Source of the DNA: Stenotrophomonas rhizophila | GTDB lineage: Bacteria > Pseudomonadota > Gammaproteobacteria > Xanthomonadales > Xanthomonadaceae | DNA: 64,000 nt | Assembly: GCF_000661955.1 (NCBI RefSeq) | Contig: NZ_CP007597.1 | Coordinates: forward strand, 62,001-126,000 | Direction of reading: 5' to 3' | Shown here: piece by piece, positions 8,252 through 16,369 of the stretch | Layout of the letters: each line of letters starts with the position of its first letter | Numbering within the stretch: the stretch's first letter is position 1 | Position numbers and translations under genes: made by a program | Notes under the pieces: model-generated | What the model was told of the DNA's origin: nothing | Database searches by the model: none | The model's input: the letters and a program-made list of their open reading frames with translations, nothing else

Positions 8252-8491
8252 CTACGGCCGCAGCTTCAGCGTCTGCGATTCATCCAGGGTGCCGTCAGGC
8301 TGCAGCACCACGAAGCGTTCGCCGCTGCGGTCGAACAGGACCGGGATCGGGTCGCGGAACAGCGGGCGGCGCACGAAGCGCAGGTGCCAGCCAAAGTGTT
8401 CCAGCGTTTCCACGGCCTGGCGTTGCGCGTCGGTGAGCCCGGCCCGCAGCTGGGCGGGGTCGGGCGGCTGGCGGCGTTCGGGCGTATTCAT
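8252..8491 (-). CDS. Small conserved hypothetical protein, 79 aa
   Basis: Soluble protein with no signal peptide. It starts MNTPERRQPPDPAQLRAGLT, then has a helix (DAQRQAVETLEHFGW) and a beta-rich tail (LRFVRRPLFRDPIPVLFDR, RFVVLQPDG). Similar short proteins with an ...GWxLxFVRRPLF...PxPV... core are widespread in gammaproteobacteria, but I know of no function. It lies downstream of the DUF2782 gene on the same strand, with 79 bases between them. Confidence 0.7.
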   Translation of the reverse strand: MNTPERRQPPDPAQLRAGLTDAQRQAVETLEHFGWHLRFVRRPLFRDPIPVLFDRSGERFVVLQPDGTLDESQTLKLRP

Positions 8492-8570
8492 CTACTGAAA
8501 CAAGGCAAAGTCCGGAGAACCTGTCGATGCAAGCAGCGTTCCAACCGCGTGGCGGGCGGGGCGCCTGCCG

Positions 8571-8855
8571 TCACCAGCTGTAGAGCTTCCAATACACCGG
8601 CGACACGCCGTCCTTGTCGCTGTCCATGCGGCCATCGCCGTTGCGGTCGTACATGTAGAACGCCGGGCCCTGCGCAGGCGTCACCTTGACCATCCGCAGC
8701 TGGCCACCCACGCGGTACTCCTGCAGCGTGTCGCCGTTGGCCAGGGTCTTGCTGGACACATCGGCACCGCTTACATCGACCGGGGGCTTACCGCCGCCGC
8801 CCGTGGTGGCACAACCGGCCAGCGCGAGCAGGCCAACCAGCAACAGGGTCTTCAT
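8571..8855 (-). CDS. DUF2782 family small lipoprotein/exported protein
   Basis: 94-residue protein with a clear lipobox signal, MKTLLLVGLLALAGC. The start at 8855 is supported by AAGGACC upstream; the frame is open further upstream but would bury the signal. The mature part carries the DUF2782 core (LQEYRVGGQLRMVKVTP...GPAFYMYDRNGDG...YWKLYSW). In Pseudomonas relatives this family is encoded next to polA, as here (divergent, 97 bases apart). The DRNGDGRMDSDKDG stretch resembles a calcium-binding loop. Function unknown. Confidence 0.82.
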   Translation of the reverse strand: MKTLLLVGLLALAGCATTGGGGKPPVDVSGADVSSKTLANGDTLQEYRVGGQLRMVKVTPAQGPAFYMYDRNGDGRMDSDKDGVSPVYWKLYSW

Positions 8856-8952
8856 GGGCCGAGGTCCTTGTACAAAGTGAAGGTCGATTATGCCCCACGC
8901 GTCGTCGTCGGCGTGTCTGGGGTCGGCGCGGGCGGGCGCGTAGAATCGTCGC

Positions 8953-11724
8953 ATGAGCCGATTAGTCCTGATTGACGGGTCCAGTTACCTGTACCGCGCG
9001 TTCCACGCGCTTCCGCCGCTGACCAACGCCCACGGTGAACCCACCGGCGCGCTGTTCGGTGTGGTCAACATGCTGCGCGCCACCCTGAAGGAGCGCCCGG
9101 CCTACGTGGCGTTCGTGGTCGATGCGCCCGGCAAGACCTTCCGCGACGACCTGTATGCCGACTACAAGGCCAACCGCCCGCCGATGCCCGACGACCTGCG
9201 TCCGCAGATCGAGCCGATGTGCCGCATCGTCGAAGCGCTCGGCCTGAGCATCCTGCGCATTCCCGGCGTGGAAGCCGACGATGTGATCGGCACGCTGGCC
9301 CTGCAGGGCCACCAGGACGGCCTGCAGGTGACCATCTCCACCGGCGACAAGGACTTCGCCCAGCTGGTCCGCCCGGGCATCGAACTGGTCAACACCATGA
9401 CCGGCAGCCGGATGGATTCGGATGCGGCGGTGATGGACAAGTTCGGCGTGCGCGCCGACCAGATCGTCGACCTGCTGGCGCTGATGGGCGACACCGTGGA
9501 CAACGTGCCCGGCGTGGAGAAGTGCGGCCCCAAGACCGCCGCCAAGTGGCTGGCCGAGTACCAGAACCTGGACGGGGTGATGGCCGCCGCACCGGGCATG
9601 AAGGGCAAGATCGGCGAGAACCTGCGCGCGGCGCTGGAGCGCCTGCCGCTCAACCGCGAACTGGTCACCATCCGCACCGACGTGCCGCTGGAGTCCAGCC
9701 CGCGCACGCTGGCACTGCGCGACCCGGACGTACCCACCCTGGGCGAGCTGTACCTGCGCTACGGCTTCACCCAGGCGCTGAAGGAGCTGGGAGGCCCGGC
9801 CGCGGCGGCGGTGGCCGCCAGCGACGCCACGGTGAGCCTGCGTGGCACCGCCGCCGGGTACGCACGCAGCGCGCCGGCGGAAACGGCGGCCGAGGTCGAT
9901 CCGGCGCTGTCGGCGCCCGGCGAGTACGAGACCGTGCTCACCACCGAACAGCTGGATGCCTGGGTGCAGCGCGCCGAGGCGGCCGACCTGATCGCCTTCG
10001 ACACCGAAACCGACGCGCTCGATGCGATGCGCGCCAACCTGGTGGGCATCAGCCTGGCGGTGGAGCCGGGCAGGGCCGCCTATATCCCGGTGGGCCACAA
10101 CTATCCCGGCGCGCCGGCCCAGCTGGGCGCCGAACAGGTACTGGCCGCACTGCGCCCGGTGCTGGAAAACCCCGACAAGAAGAAGCTCGGCCAGCACGGC
10201 AAGTACGACCTGCACGTGCTGCGCCGGCATGGCATCGACGTGCAGGGCTACCACGACGACACCATGCTGGAGAGCTTCGTGCTCAATTCCACCGCCACCC
10301 GCCACGACATGGATTCGCTGGCAATGCGCTACCTGGGCTACACCACGATCAAGTTCGAGGACGTGGCCGGCAAGGGTGCCAAGCAGATCCCGTTCTCGCA
10401 GGTGGGCCTGGACGAGGCAGGCCGCTATGCCGCCGAAGACGCCGACATCACCCTGCGCCTGCACCGCGTGTTGCAGCCACAGCTGCTGGCTGTTCCGTCG
10501 CTGGACGGGGTGTACCGCGACATCGAAATGCCGCTGGTGCCGGTGCTGGCCCGGATCGAAGCCAACGGCGTGCACATCGACATGGCCGAACTGCGCCGCC
10601 AGAGCCAGGACCTGAGCGTGCGCATGCTGGCCGCCCAGCAGAAGGCCACCGAGCTGGCCGGCCACACCTTCAACCTGGATTCGCCCAAGCAGCTGCAGGC
10701 GGTGCTGTTCGACGAGCTGAAGCTGCCGGCGCTGGTGAAGACCCCCAAGGGCCAGCCCAGCACCAATGAAGAGGCGCTGGAGGCCATTGCCGAGCAGCAC
10801 GAGCTGCCGCGGGTGATCCTGGAGTACCGCGGGCTGGCCAAGCTGCGCAGCACCTACACCGACAAGCTGCCGGAGATGGTCAACCCGGACACCGGCCGGG
10901 TCCACACCAGCTACCACCAGTCCGGCGCGGCCACCGGCCGGCTGTCCTCGTCGGACCCGAACCTGCAGAACATCCCGATCCGCACCGACGACGGCCGCCG
11001 CATCCGCCGTGCGTTCGTGGCCCCGCCCGGGCGCAAGATCCTGGCCTGCGATTACTCGCAGATCGAGCTGCGGATCATGGCCCACCTGTCCGAAGACCCG
11101 GGCCTGGTGCGCGCCTTCGAACAGGGCGTGGACGTGCACCGGGCCACCGCGGCCGAGGTGTTCGGGCGCGCGCTGGACGAGGTCACCCCGAACGAGCGCC
11201 GCGCGGCCAAGGCGATCAACTTCGGCCTGATGTACGGCATGAGCGCGTTCGGGCTGGCCCGCAACCTGGGCATCGACCGCGGCCAGGCCCAGGATTACGT
11301 GGCGCTGTACTTCAGCCGCTACCCGGGCGTGCGCGACTTCATGGAGCGTATGCGCCAGCAGGCCCGCGACCAGGGCTATGTGGAAACCCTGGAAGGCCGC
11401 CGGCTGTACCTGAACGACATTCACGCCCGCAACCAGGGCCTGCGCGCCGGGGCTGAACGCGCGGCGATCAACGCCCCGATGCAGGGCACCGCGGCCGACA
11501 TCATCAAGCGGGCGATGGTGAAAGTGGACGGGTGGCTGCAGGGCCAGGGCGACCAGGCGCGGATGATCATGCAGGTGCACGATGAACTGGTGTTTGAAAC
11601 CGAAAGTGAGTTTCTCGATACCTTGCGTTTGAAGGTGGTGGAACTGATGTCGTCTTCAGCCCAGTTGCGGGTGCCGTTGGTGGTGGACGCCGGCGTCGGT
11701 GATAACTGGGATGAGGCGCACTGA
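8953..11724 (+). CDS. polA: DNA polymerase I
   Basis: Repair and Okazaki-fragment polymerase, 923 aa, with all three domains. Residues 1 to about 290 are the 5'-3' flap nuclease (MSRLVLIDGSSYLYRAFHAL, VEADDVIGTLA, GDKDFAQLV). The 3'-5' proofreading domain follows, with an intact DxE motif (FDTETDAL) and DDTMLESFVLN. The polymerase domain shows motif A (DYSQIELRIMAHLSEDP), motif B (RRAAKAINFGLMYGMS) and motif C (QVHDELVFE). All catalytic acids are present. It is monocistronic and is followed by a small RNA, the same arrangement as polA-spf in enteric bacteria. Confidence 0.98.
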   Translation: MSRLVLIDGSSYLYRAFHALPPLTNAHGEPTGALFGVVNMLRATLKERPAYVAFVVDAPGKTFRDDLYADYKANRPPMPDDLRPQIEPMCRIVEALGLSILRIPGVEADDVIGTLALQGHQDGLQVTISTGDKDFAQLVRPGIELVNTMTGSRMDSDAAVMDKFGVRADQIVDLLALMGDTVDNVPGVEKCGPKTAAKWLAEYQNLDGVMAAAPGMKGKIGENLRAALERLPLNRELVTIRTDVPLESSPRTLALRDPDVPTLGELYLRYGFTQALKELGGPAAAAVAASDATVSLRGTAAGYARSAPAETAAEVDPALSAPGEYETVLTTEQLDAWVQRAEAADLIAFDTETDALDAMRANLVGISLAVEPGRAAYIPVGHNYPGAPAQLGAEQVLAALRPVLENPDKKKLGQHGKYDLHVLRRHGIDVQGYHDDTMLESFVLNSTATRHDMDSLAMRYLGYTTIKFEDVAGKGAKQIPFSQVGLDEAGRYAAEDADITLRLHRVLQPQLLAVPSLDGVYRDIEMPLVPVLARIEANGVHIDMAELRRQSQDLSVRMLAAQQKATELAGHTFNLDSPKQLQAVLFDELKLPALVKTPKGQPSTNEEALEAIAEQHELPRVILEYRGLAKLRSTYTDKLPEMVNPDTGRVHTSYHQSGAATGRLSSSDPNLQNIPIRTDDGRRIRRAFVAPPGRKILACDYSQIELRIMAHLSEDPGLVRAFEQGVDVHRATAAEVFGRALDEVTPNERRAAKAINFGLMYGMSAFGLARNLGIDRGQAQDYVALYFSRYPGVRDFMERMRQQARDQGYVETLEGRRLYLNDIHARNQGLRAGAERAAINAPMQGTAADIIKRAMVKVDGWLQGQGDQARMIMQVHDELVFETESEFLDTLRLKVVELMSSSAQLRVPLVVDAGVGDNWDEAH

Positions 11725-11867
11725 GACGGAAATCACGCTCAAACAGCTGAATTGGTTCATGGCGCCTTGAAAAACTGACTGTCGGATGAATGTTTCCCCT
11801 ACAGAGCTTTCATTAATTGGGCCCCTTCACGAACTATCAATGTTCGGGGTGCTTTTATAGACCTCGA

Positions 11868-11988
11868 CAGGCGCAACGCCTGTTGTGGATCTCTCCCATC
11901 CCCTGGAGCAGATCTCGGAACGGGGGCTCCTCCCCAAGCGCCCGTTCCCCGGCCCCGCTGACCTCCCCCTGGTCGGCGGGGCTTTTTA
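11868..11988 (+). ncRNA. sX13-like small RNA downstream of polA
   Basis: A TATAGA box at 11856-11861 precedes about 120 bases that fold into consecutive hairpins. A short 5' hairpin (ACAGGCG-CAA-CGCCTGT, 11867-11883) is followed by three hairpins, each with a C-rich loop: loop CCATCCCC (about 11886-11915), loop CCTCCCCA closed by GAACGGG/CCCGTTC (about 11917-11947), and the terminator with loop TCCCCCT. Position behind polA, size and C-rich loops match sX13 of Xanthomonas, a regulator of virulence and motility genes acting on G-rich mRNA sites. The identity is inferred from structure and synteny; the exact 5' end is not certain. Confidence 0.8.
11952..11988 (+). terminator. Rho-independent terminator of the small RNA
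   Basis: Perfect 12-bp stem GCCCCGCTGACC / GGTCGGCGGGGC around loop TCCCCCT, followed by five T residues. Confidence 0.93.
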
Positions 11989-12100
11989 TTTGGGCCGCCA
12001 TAAACTCCGCGCGGCCCGCCGCAGGACAGGCCCCCGCGCTGCCGATTGCCGTTTGCCCCACGCGCGGCCCATGCTGTGGGCTGGACCCGGGGAGAACCGC

Positions 12101-12577
12101 ATGAGCGATCTGTTTGCATTGGCCATGCCGTGGTGGGAATTCATCCTGCGCGCGGTGGTGGTGTACGTTCTGGTGCTGGGCATGGTGCGGTTGTCGGGCA
12201 AGCGCGCGCTGGGCCAGATCACCCCGTTCGATGTGCTGCTGATCGTGCTGCTGGGCAATGCGGTGCAGAACGCCCTGCTGGGCAAGGACACGTCGCTGGG
12301 CGGCGGGCTGCTGCTGGCGGCCACGCTGATCCTGCTCAACTACGGGGTGGGGTGGTTGAGCACGCGCAGCCGGCGCGTGGAAACCCTGGTTGAAGGCGAG
12401 CCGGTGCTGATCGCGCGCGACGGCAAGCTGCTGGATTCGGTGCTCCGGCGCGAAATGGTCACCTCGTCTGATGTCGACGCGGCGCTGCGCCAACAGGGTT
12501 GCCTGTCGATCGACGATGTCGCGCTGGCGGTGCTGGAAATCAACGGCCACATCACCATCGTGCCGAAGAAGGGGTAA
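12101..12577 (+). CDS. DUF421 domain membrane protein (YetF/YcaP family)
   Basis: 158-residue inner-membrane protein. Three hydrophobic helices lie in the first 85 residues (WEFILRAVVVYVLVLGMVR, FDVLLIVLLGNAVQNALLG, LLLAATLILLNYGVGWL), then the cytoplasmic DUF421 domain with the conserved RVETLVEGEPVLIARDGKL and LEINGHITIVPK. The start at 12101 has GGGGAGA 6 bases upstream. Members are thought to modify membrane or stress responses but no activity is proven. The gene follows the sX13-like RNA and ends inside the next palindrome pair. Confidence 0.87.
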   Translation: MSDLFALAMPWWEFILRAVVVYVLVLGMVRLSGKRALGQITPFDVLLIVLLGNAVQNALLGKDTSLGGGLLLAATLILLNYGVGWLSTRSRRVETLVEGEPVLIARDGKLLDSVLRREMVTSSDVDAALRQQGCLSIDDVALAVLEINGHITIVPKKG

Positions 12578-12578
12578 T

Positions 12579-12637
12579 GCCACCCCATGGGTGGCTGCCT
12601 TCGTTGGGTACCGCAGCCACCCATGGGGTGGCTCTAC
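12579..12637. repeat. Inverted pair of SMAG-like units (CCACCCATGGGTGG type)
   Basis: GCCACCCCATGGGTGGC at 12579-12595 and GCAGCCACCCATGGGGTGGCTCTAC at 12613-12637; the right unit ends in the complement of GTAG. It starts one base after the DUF421 stop codon and may act as its transcript 3' end. Confidence 0.75.
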
Positions 12638-12713
12638 CACCCGCCGGGGCGACCATCGGCCGTGCGCGATCCCACCCTCGGTAACGCACCGGCCTCTGCG
12701 GTGGCGCGTCCGG

Positions 12714-13619
<906 letters not shown>

Positions 13620-13717
13620 TTACCGCAGCCCGGAGACCGGGCTGCAGGGTAGCGATGCGGCCGGCGCAACCGTGGCTGTCGCTTACGGCCGTTGGCGCCG
13701 CGCCGCCGTCGCAGGCG

Positions 13718-15247
13718 TCACTCGCCGCCTGCGGCCTCCTCGGCCATCGCACGCACCATCGCGCGCAGTGCCGGCCAATCACGGGTAGCGTCCACGTCGC
13801 AGGCGATGTGGGTAGCGCCGCCCTTGGCGCAGATGGCGGTCAACATGTTCGGCACCGCTTCGTCACCGGTATGTACATAGACCTCGGCCAGGCCCACGCA
13901 GCCATCGCGCACGCCGGCGGTGCACAGCGCGGCGTAGTAGGGCAGCGTGCTTTTCCAGTCTTCATCACGTGCACGCGCGCTGGCGGCCAGCTTGCAGCCC
14001 AGCAGCTGACCGGCCTTGCAGCAGGCCTCCGGACCGCCTTCGCGATCCAGCGTGGGGCAGTCCAGCGGCTGCGGAATCTCGGTGAAGCTCAGCGGTGCGC
14101 TGCAGGCGCCGGCGGCGCCGGGTTGACGCGTGTAGTGGGCAAAACGGGTGTTGCCGTCCATGCCCACCAGGCTGCCGTCGCGCGTGGTCTGCAGCACGAC
14201 ATCGTCGCCGATGTCGCGGCGCAGGTGGATCCGCCCGTCCTGCACGCGGGCACGCAGGCGCGTGGCGTAGCCGCTCAGCTGGACCACGCCGGCATCGCCG
14301 AACTGCAGGTCCGAGGGCAGGCCGTTCTCGGCCTCGTAGCGGCCACAGGGCAGGGTGGTGGCGGGCACCGGCGACAGCGCCGCCGCCGACAACCCGACCA
14401 GCGGTGCGACCAGTGTGCAGGCATGGGCGTCGGCGCGCGTGCTGCAGGCGTGCTGCAGGGCGTCGCGGGCCTCCAGCAACCGGCCGGCGTTCCACTGTGC
14501 CTCGGCGACGCTCTGGCAGAATTCCTCGCGTGGGTGCTGCTTGCACAGGCCTGCCAGTTCGATCAGCTGCTCGGACGGCAGTACGGCCTGCGATGCGTGG
14601 CTCAGCCCCATGATCGCCTTGCCCATGATCTCGCCTGCCATGGTTTCGCCCAGGCGCAGGCAGACCACCGGGTCGAATTCCTTGGCGGTTTCATCGCACT
14701 GCGCCGGCATGGGGAACGGCGGCGGCTCTTCCGGGGCGGCTGCGTTGGCCTGTTCCTGGTAGACCTCGATCAGGCGCTTGCAGGCCACCGGCACGTCTTC
14801 GCTGCACCACTGGCGCAGCTGCACCGGTTTGGCCTCGACGTAGTGCTCCAGGCAGCCCACCGGATCGGCGCGGCAGCTGCCTTCCTCGACCGCGTAGAAC
14901 GGCTTGCAGGCCGCGGCCTTCTCGCGCACGAAATCGTGGTATCCGCCGGTCAGGGTGCGGTCGCCCTCGCCGAAGGTCCAGTTCTCCATGCGGCCGGTGG
15001 CCAGGTTGACCATGCCCAGCACATCCTCGCTGCGTGCGATGCGCAGTTCCTCGGTGGGCGAGTGGGCCGACGTCAGGAAGCCGTGGCCCTCGCTTTCCAG
15101 GATCAGGGTGGCGTTGCCATCGTCCTGCTTGTACGTGCCGCAGGCCATGGACTGGGCAGCGGCGGGAAGGCTGGCGGCGGCCAGAACGAGAACGGCCAGG
15201 GCACGCCAGCCGATGAAGCGGCGGCGCGCGGAAACAACAGAAGTCAC
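13718..15247 (-). CDS. Exported Cys-rich protein with an internal duplication, 509 aa
   Basis: Not recognised. An N-terminal signal (WRALAVLVLAAASLPAAAQS) predicts export to the periplasm. The mature part has 22 Cys, an even number suiting disulphides. Two modules repeat: each begins with a beta-type segment (CGTYKQDDGNATLIL near residue 36; CGRYEAENGLPSDLQF near residue 312) and continues into a Cys-paired helical segment reminiscent of Sel1-like repeats (WCSEDVPVACKRLIEVY; LCTAGVRDGCVGLAEVY). This suggests duplication of a binding domain plus a helical scaffold. It is 66 bases from the next gene on the same strand. Partner unknown. Confidence 0.75.
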   Translation of the reverse strand: MTSVVSARRRFIGWRALAVLVLAAASLPAAAQSMACGTYKQDDGNATLILESEGHGFLTSAHSPTEELRIARSEDVLGMVNLATGRMENWTFGEGDRTLTGGYHDFVREKAAACKPFYAVEEGSCRADPVGCLEHYVEAKPVQLRQWCSEDVPVACKRLIEVYQEQANAAAPEEPPPFPMPAQCDETAKEFDPVVCLRLGETMAGEIMGKAIMGLSHASQAVLPSEQLIELAGLCKQHPREEFCQSVAEAQWNAGRLLEARDALQHACSTRADAHACTLVAPLVGLSAAALSPVPATTLPCGRYEAENGLPSDLQFGDAGVVQLSGYATRLRARVQDGRIHLRRDIGDDVVLQTTRDGSLVGMDGNTRFAHYTRQPGAAGACSAPLSFTEIPQPLDCPTLDREGGPEACCKAGQLLGCKLAASARARDEDWKSTLPYYAALCTAGVRDGCVGLAEVYVHTGDEAVPNMLTAICAKGGATHIACDVDATRDWPALRAMVRAMAEEAAGGE

Positions 15248-15313
15248 AACAGCATCCTTGGGTGGAAATCGGGGGGCGTCGGCACGGGCGCAGGGGCCCG
15301 GCCGGGCCAGGTA

Positions 15314-15907
15314 TCAGCGTTGCAGCCAGGCGCGCACGTCGGCACGCAGCAGGCGTGCGGCCAACCAGCCATGCAGGCCGGCAAAGCCCACGGCAGTGAT
15401 CACCAGCATGCCGCTCAGGACGATGCGCTGCAGCTGCAGGTCGTGGCGCAGCTGGCGCATCTCGGGGGTGTCAGCGTGCCGCGTCAGGTACTGCGACAGG
15501 TGCGCCATTGCATCGTCCATCGCCCACGCGGCAACGAAGTTCAGCAGTGCGGTCACCACCAGCAACACGATGAACAGCCACACCGCCCATTGTTCACGGC
15601 GCAGCATGCCCACGCACGCCACCACACCCACCAGGCAGGTGAGCAGCATGGCCACGCAGATGCCCAGCGCATGTGTGGTCAGCCACTGCAGCGGCGGTGA
15701 CAGCCAAGCCACATCGCGGGTTTCCACCTGTTCCTGCAGGAAGGCGCCGATCGACAGCGGGCCGGCGACCAGCGCCGCAATGGCCCAGCCCACGGCGGAG
15801 GCCACGCACACCAGCAGCACCGACTTGGCCATCGGCGACAGGAATTTCGGGGGCGCCAGCGGGTCTACGGGCGGCTGGGCACTAGGTAATTGCGGGGGCG
15901 ATGACAT
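15314..15907 (-). CDS. Hypothetical membrane protein, 197 aa
   Basis: A Pro-rich cytoplasmic N terminus (SSPPQLPSAQPPVDPLAPPK) precedes four hydrophobic helices: VLLVCVASAVGWAIAALV, ALGICVAMLLTCLVGVVACV, AVWLFIVLLVVTALLNFVAA and VLSGMLVITAVGFAGLHGWL. Between helices 3 and 4 lies a charged region (LTRHADTPEMRQLRHDLQLQR). No family recognised. It lies between the Nudix gene and the Cys-rich exported protein, all on the minus strand, and may be cotranscribed with them. Confidence 0.72.
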   Translation of the reverse strand: MSSPPQLPSAQPPVDPLAPPKFLSPMAKSVLLVCVASAVGWAIAALVAGPLSIGAFLQEQVETRDVAWLSPPLQWLTTHALGICVAMLLTCLVGVVACVGMLRREQWAVWLFIVLLVVTALLNFVAAWAMDDAMAHLSQYLTRHADTPEMRQLRHDLQLQRIVLSGMLVITAVGFAGLHGWLAARLLRADVRAWLQR

Positions 15908-15937
15908 CCGGTGTCCTGTTGGAGTCGGCCACGGGCA

Positions 15938-16369
15938 TCAGCCCGCGGCCACCGCGCGTGCGGCCGCGGGCAGGATATGGTCTTCGCTCAAGGCTGCCAA
16001 GCGCCGCCCATGCGGCGCCTGCAGGGGAACCCAGGCCAACTCGGCGATTTCCGCCTGCGCCTGCGGTGTGCCGGTGACCTGCACCCGCCACACCTGGGCC
16101 CGTACCCGGCGGCCGTGTTCGTGCACCGCCCAGGCGTCGAAACGTCCCAGCGCCTGGGCGCTGGCCAGGTCCAGCTGCACGCCCAGTTCCTCGTGCAGTT
16201 CACGTGCCAGCGCCTGCAGCGGCGCTTCGCCCGGGTCGGGTTTGCCCCCGGGCTGGATGAAGGTATCCGAGCCGTGCTTGCGCACCACCAGCACCTGGCC
16301 GGTGGCATCCAGGATGACCGCGGCGACGATCTCGATCGGCGCCGCGGGGTGGCTGGCCTGCGCCGCCAC
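15938..16369 (-). CDS. Nudix hydrolase
   Basis: Metal-dependent hydrolase of nucleoside-diphosphate-linked compounds, 143 aa. The Nudix box is perfect: G-x5-E-x7-R-E-x-x-E-E-x-G-U appears in GGKPDPGEAPLQALAREL then HEELGV (about residues 41-64). The start is a GTG that directly follows the TAA of the S9 peptidase with no bases between them, implying translational coupling. The Nudix fold begins just after (IEIVAAVILDATGQVLVVRK), so no upstream start is needed. The substrate cannot be read from the sequence. Confidence 0.87.
   Translation of the reverse strand: MAAQASHPAAPIEIVAAVILDATGQVLVVRKHGSDTFIQPGGKPDPGEAPLQALARELHEELGVQLDLASAQALGRFDAWAVHEHGRRVRAQVWRVQVTGTPQAQAEIAELAWVPLQAPHGRRLAALSEDHILPAAARAVAAG

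Noticed and set aside
8962..11580. 872-codon open frame on the minus strand across polA
   Set aside because: Antisense shadow of an intact polA with all motifs.
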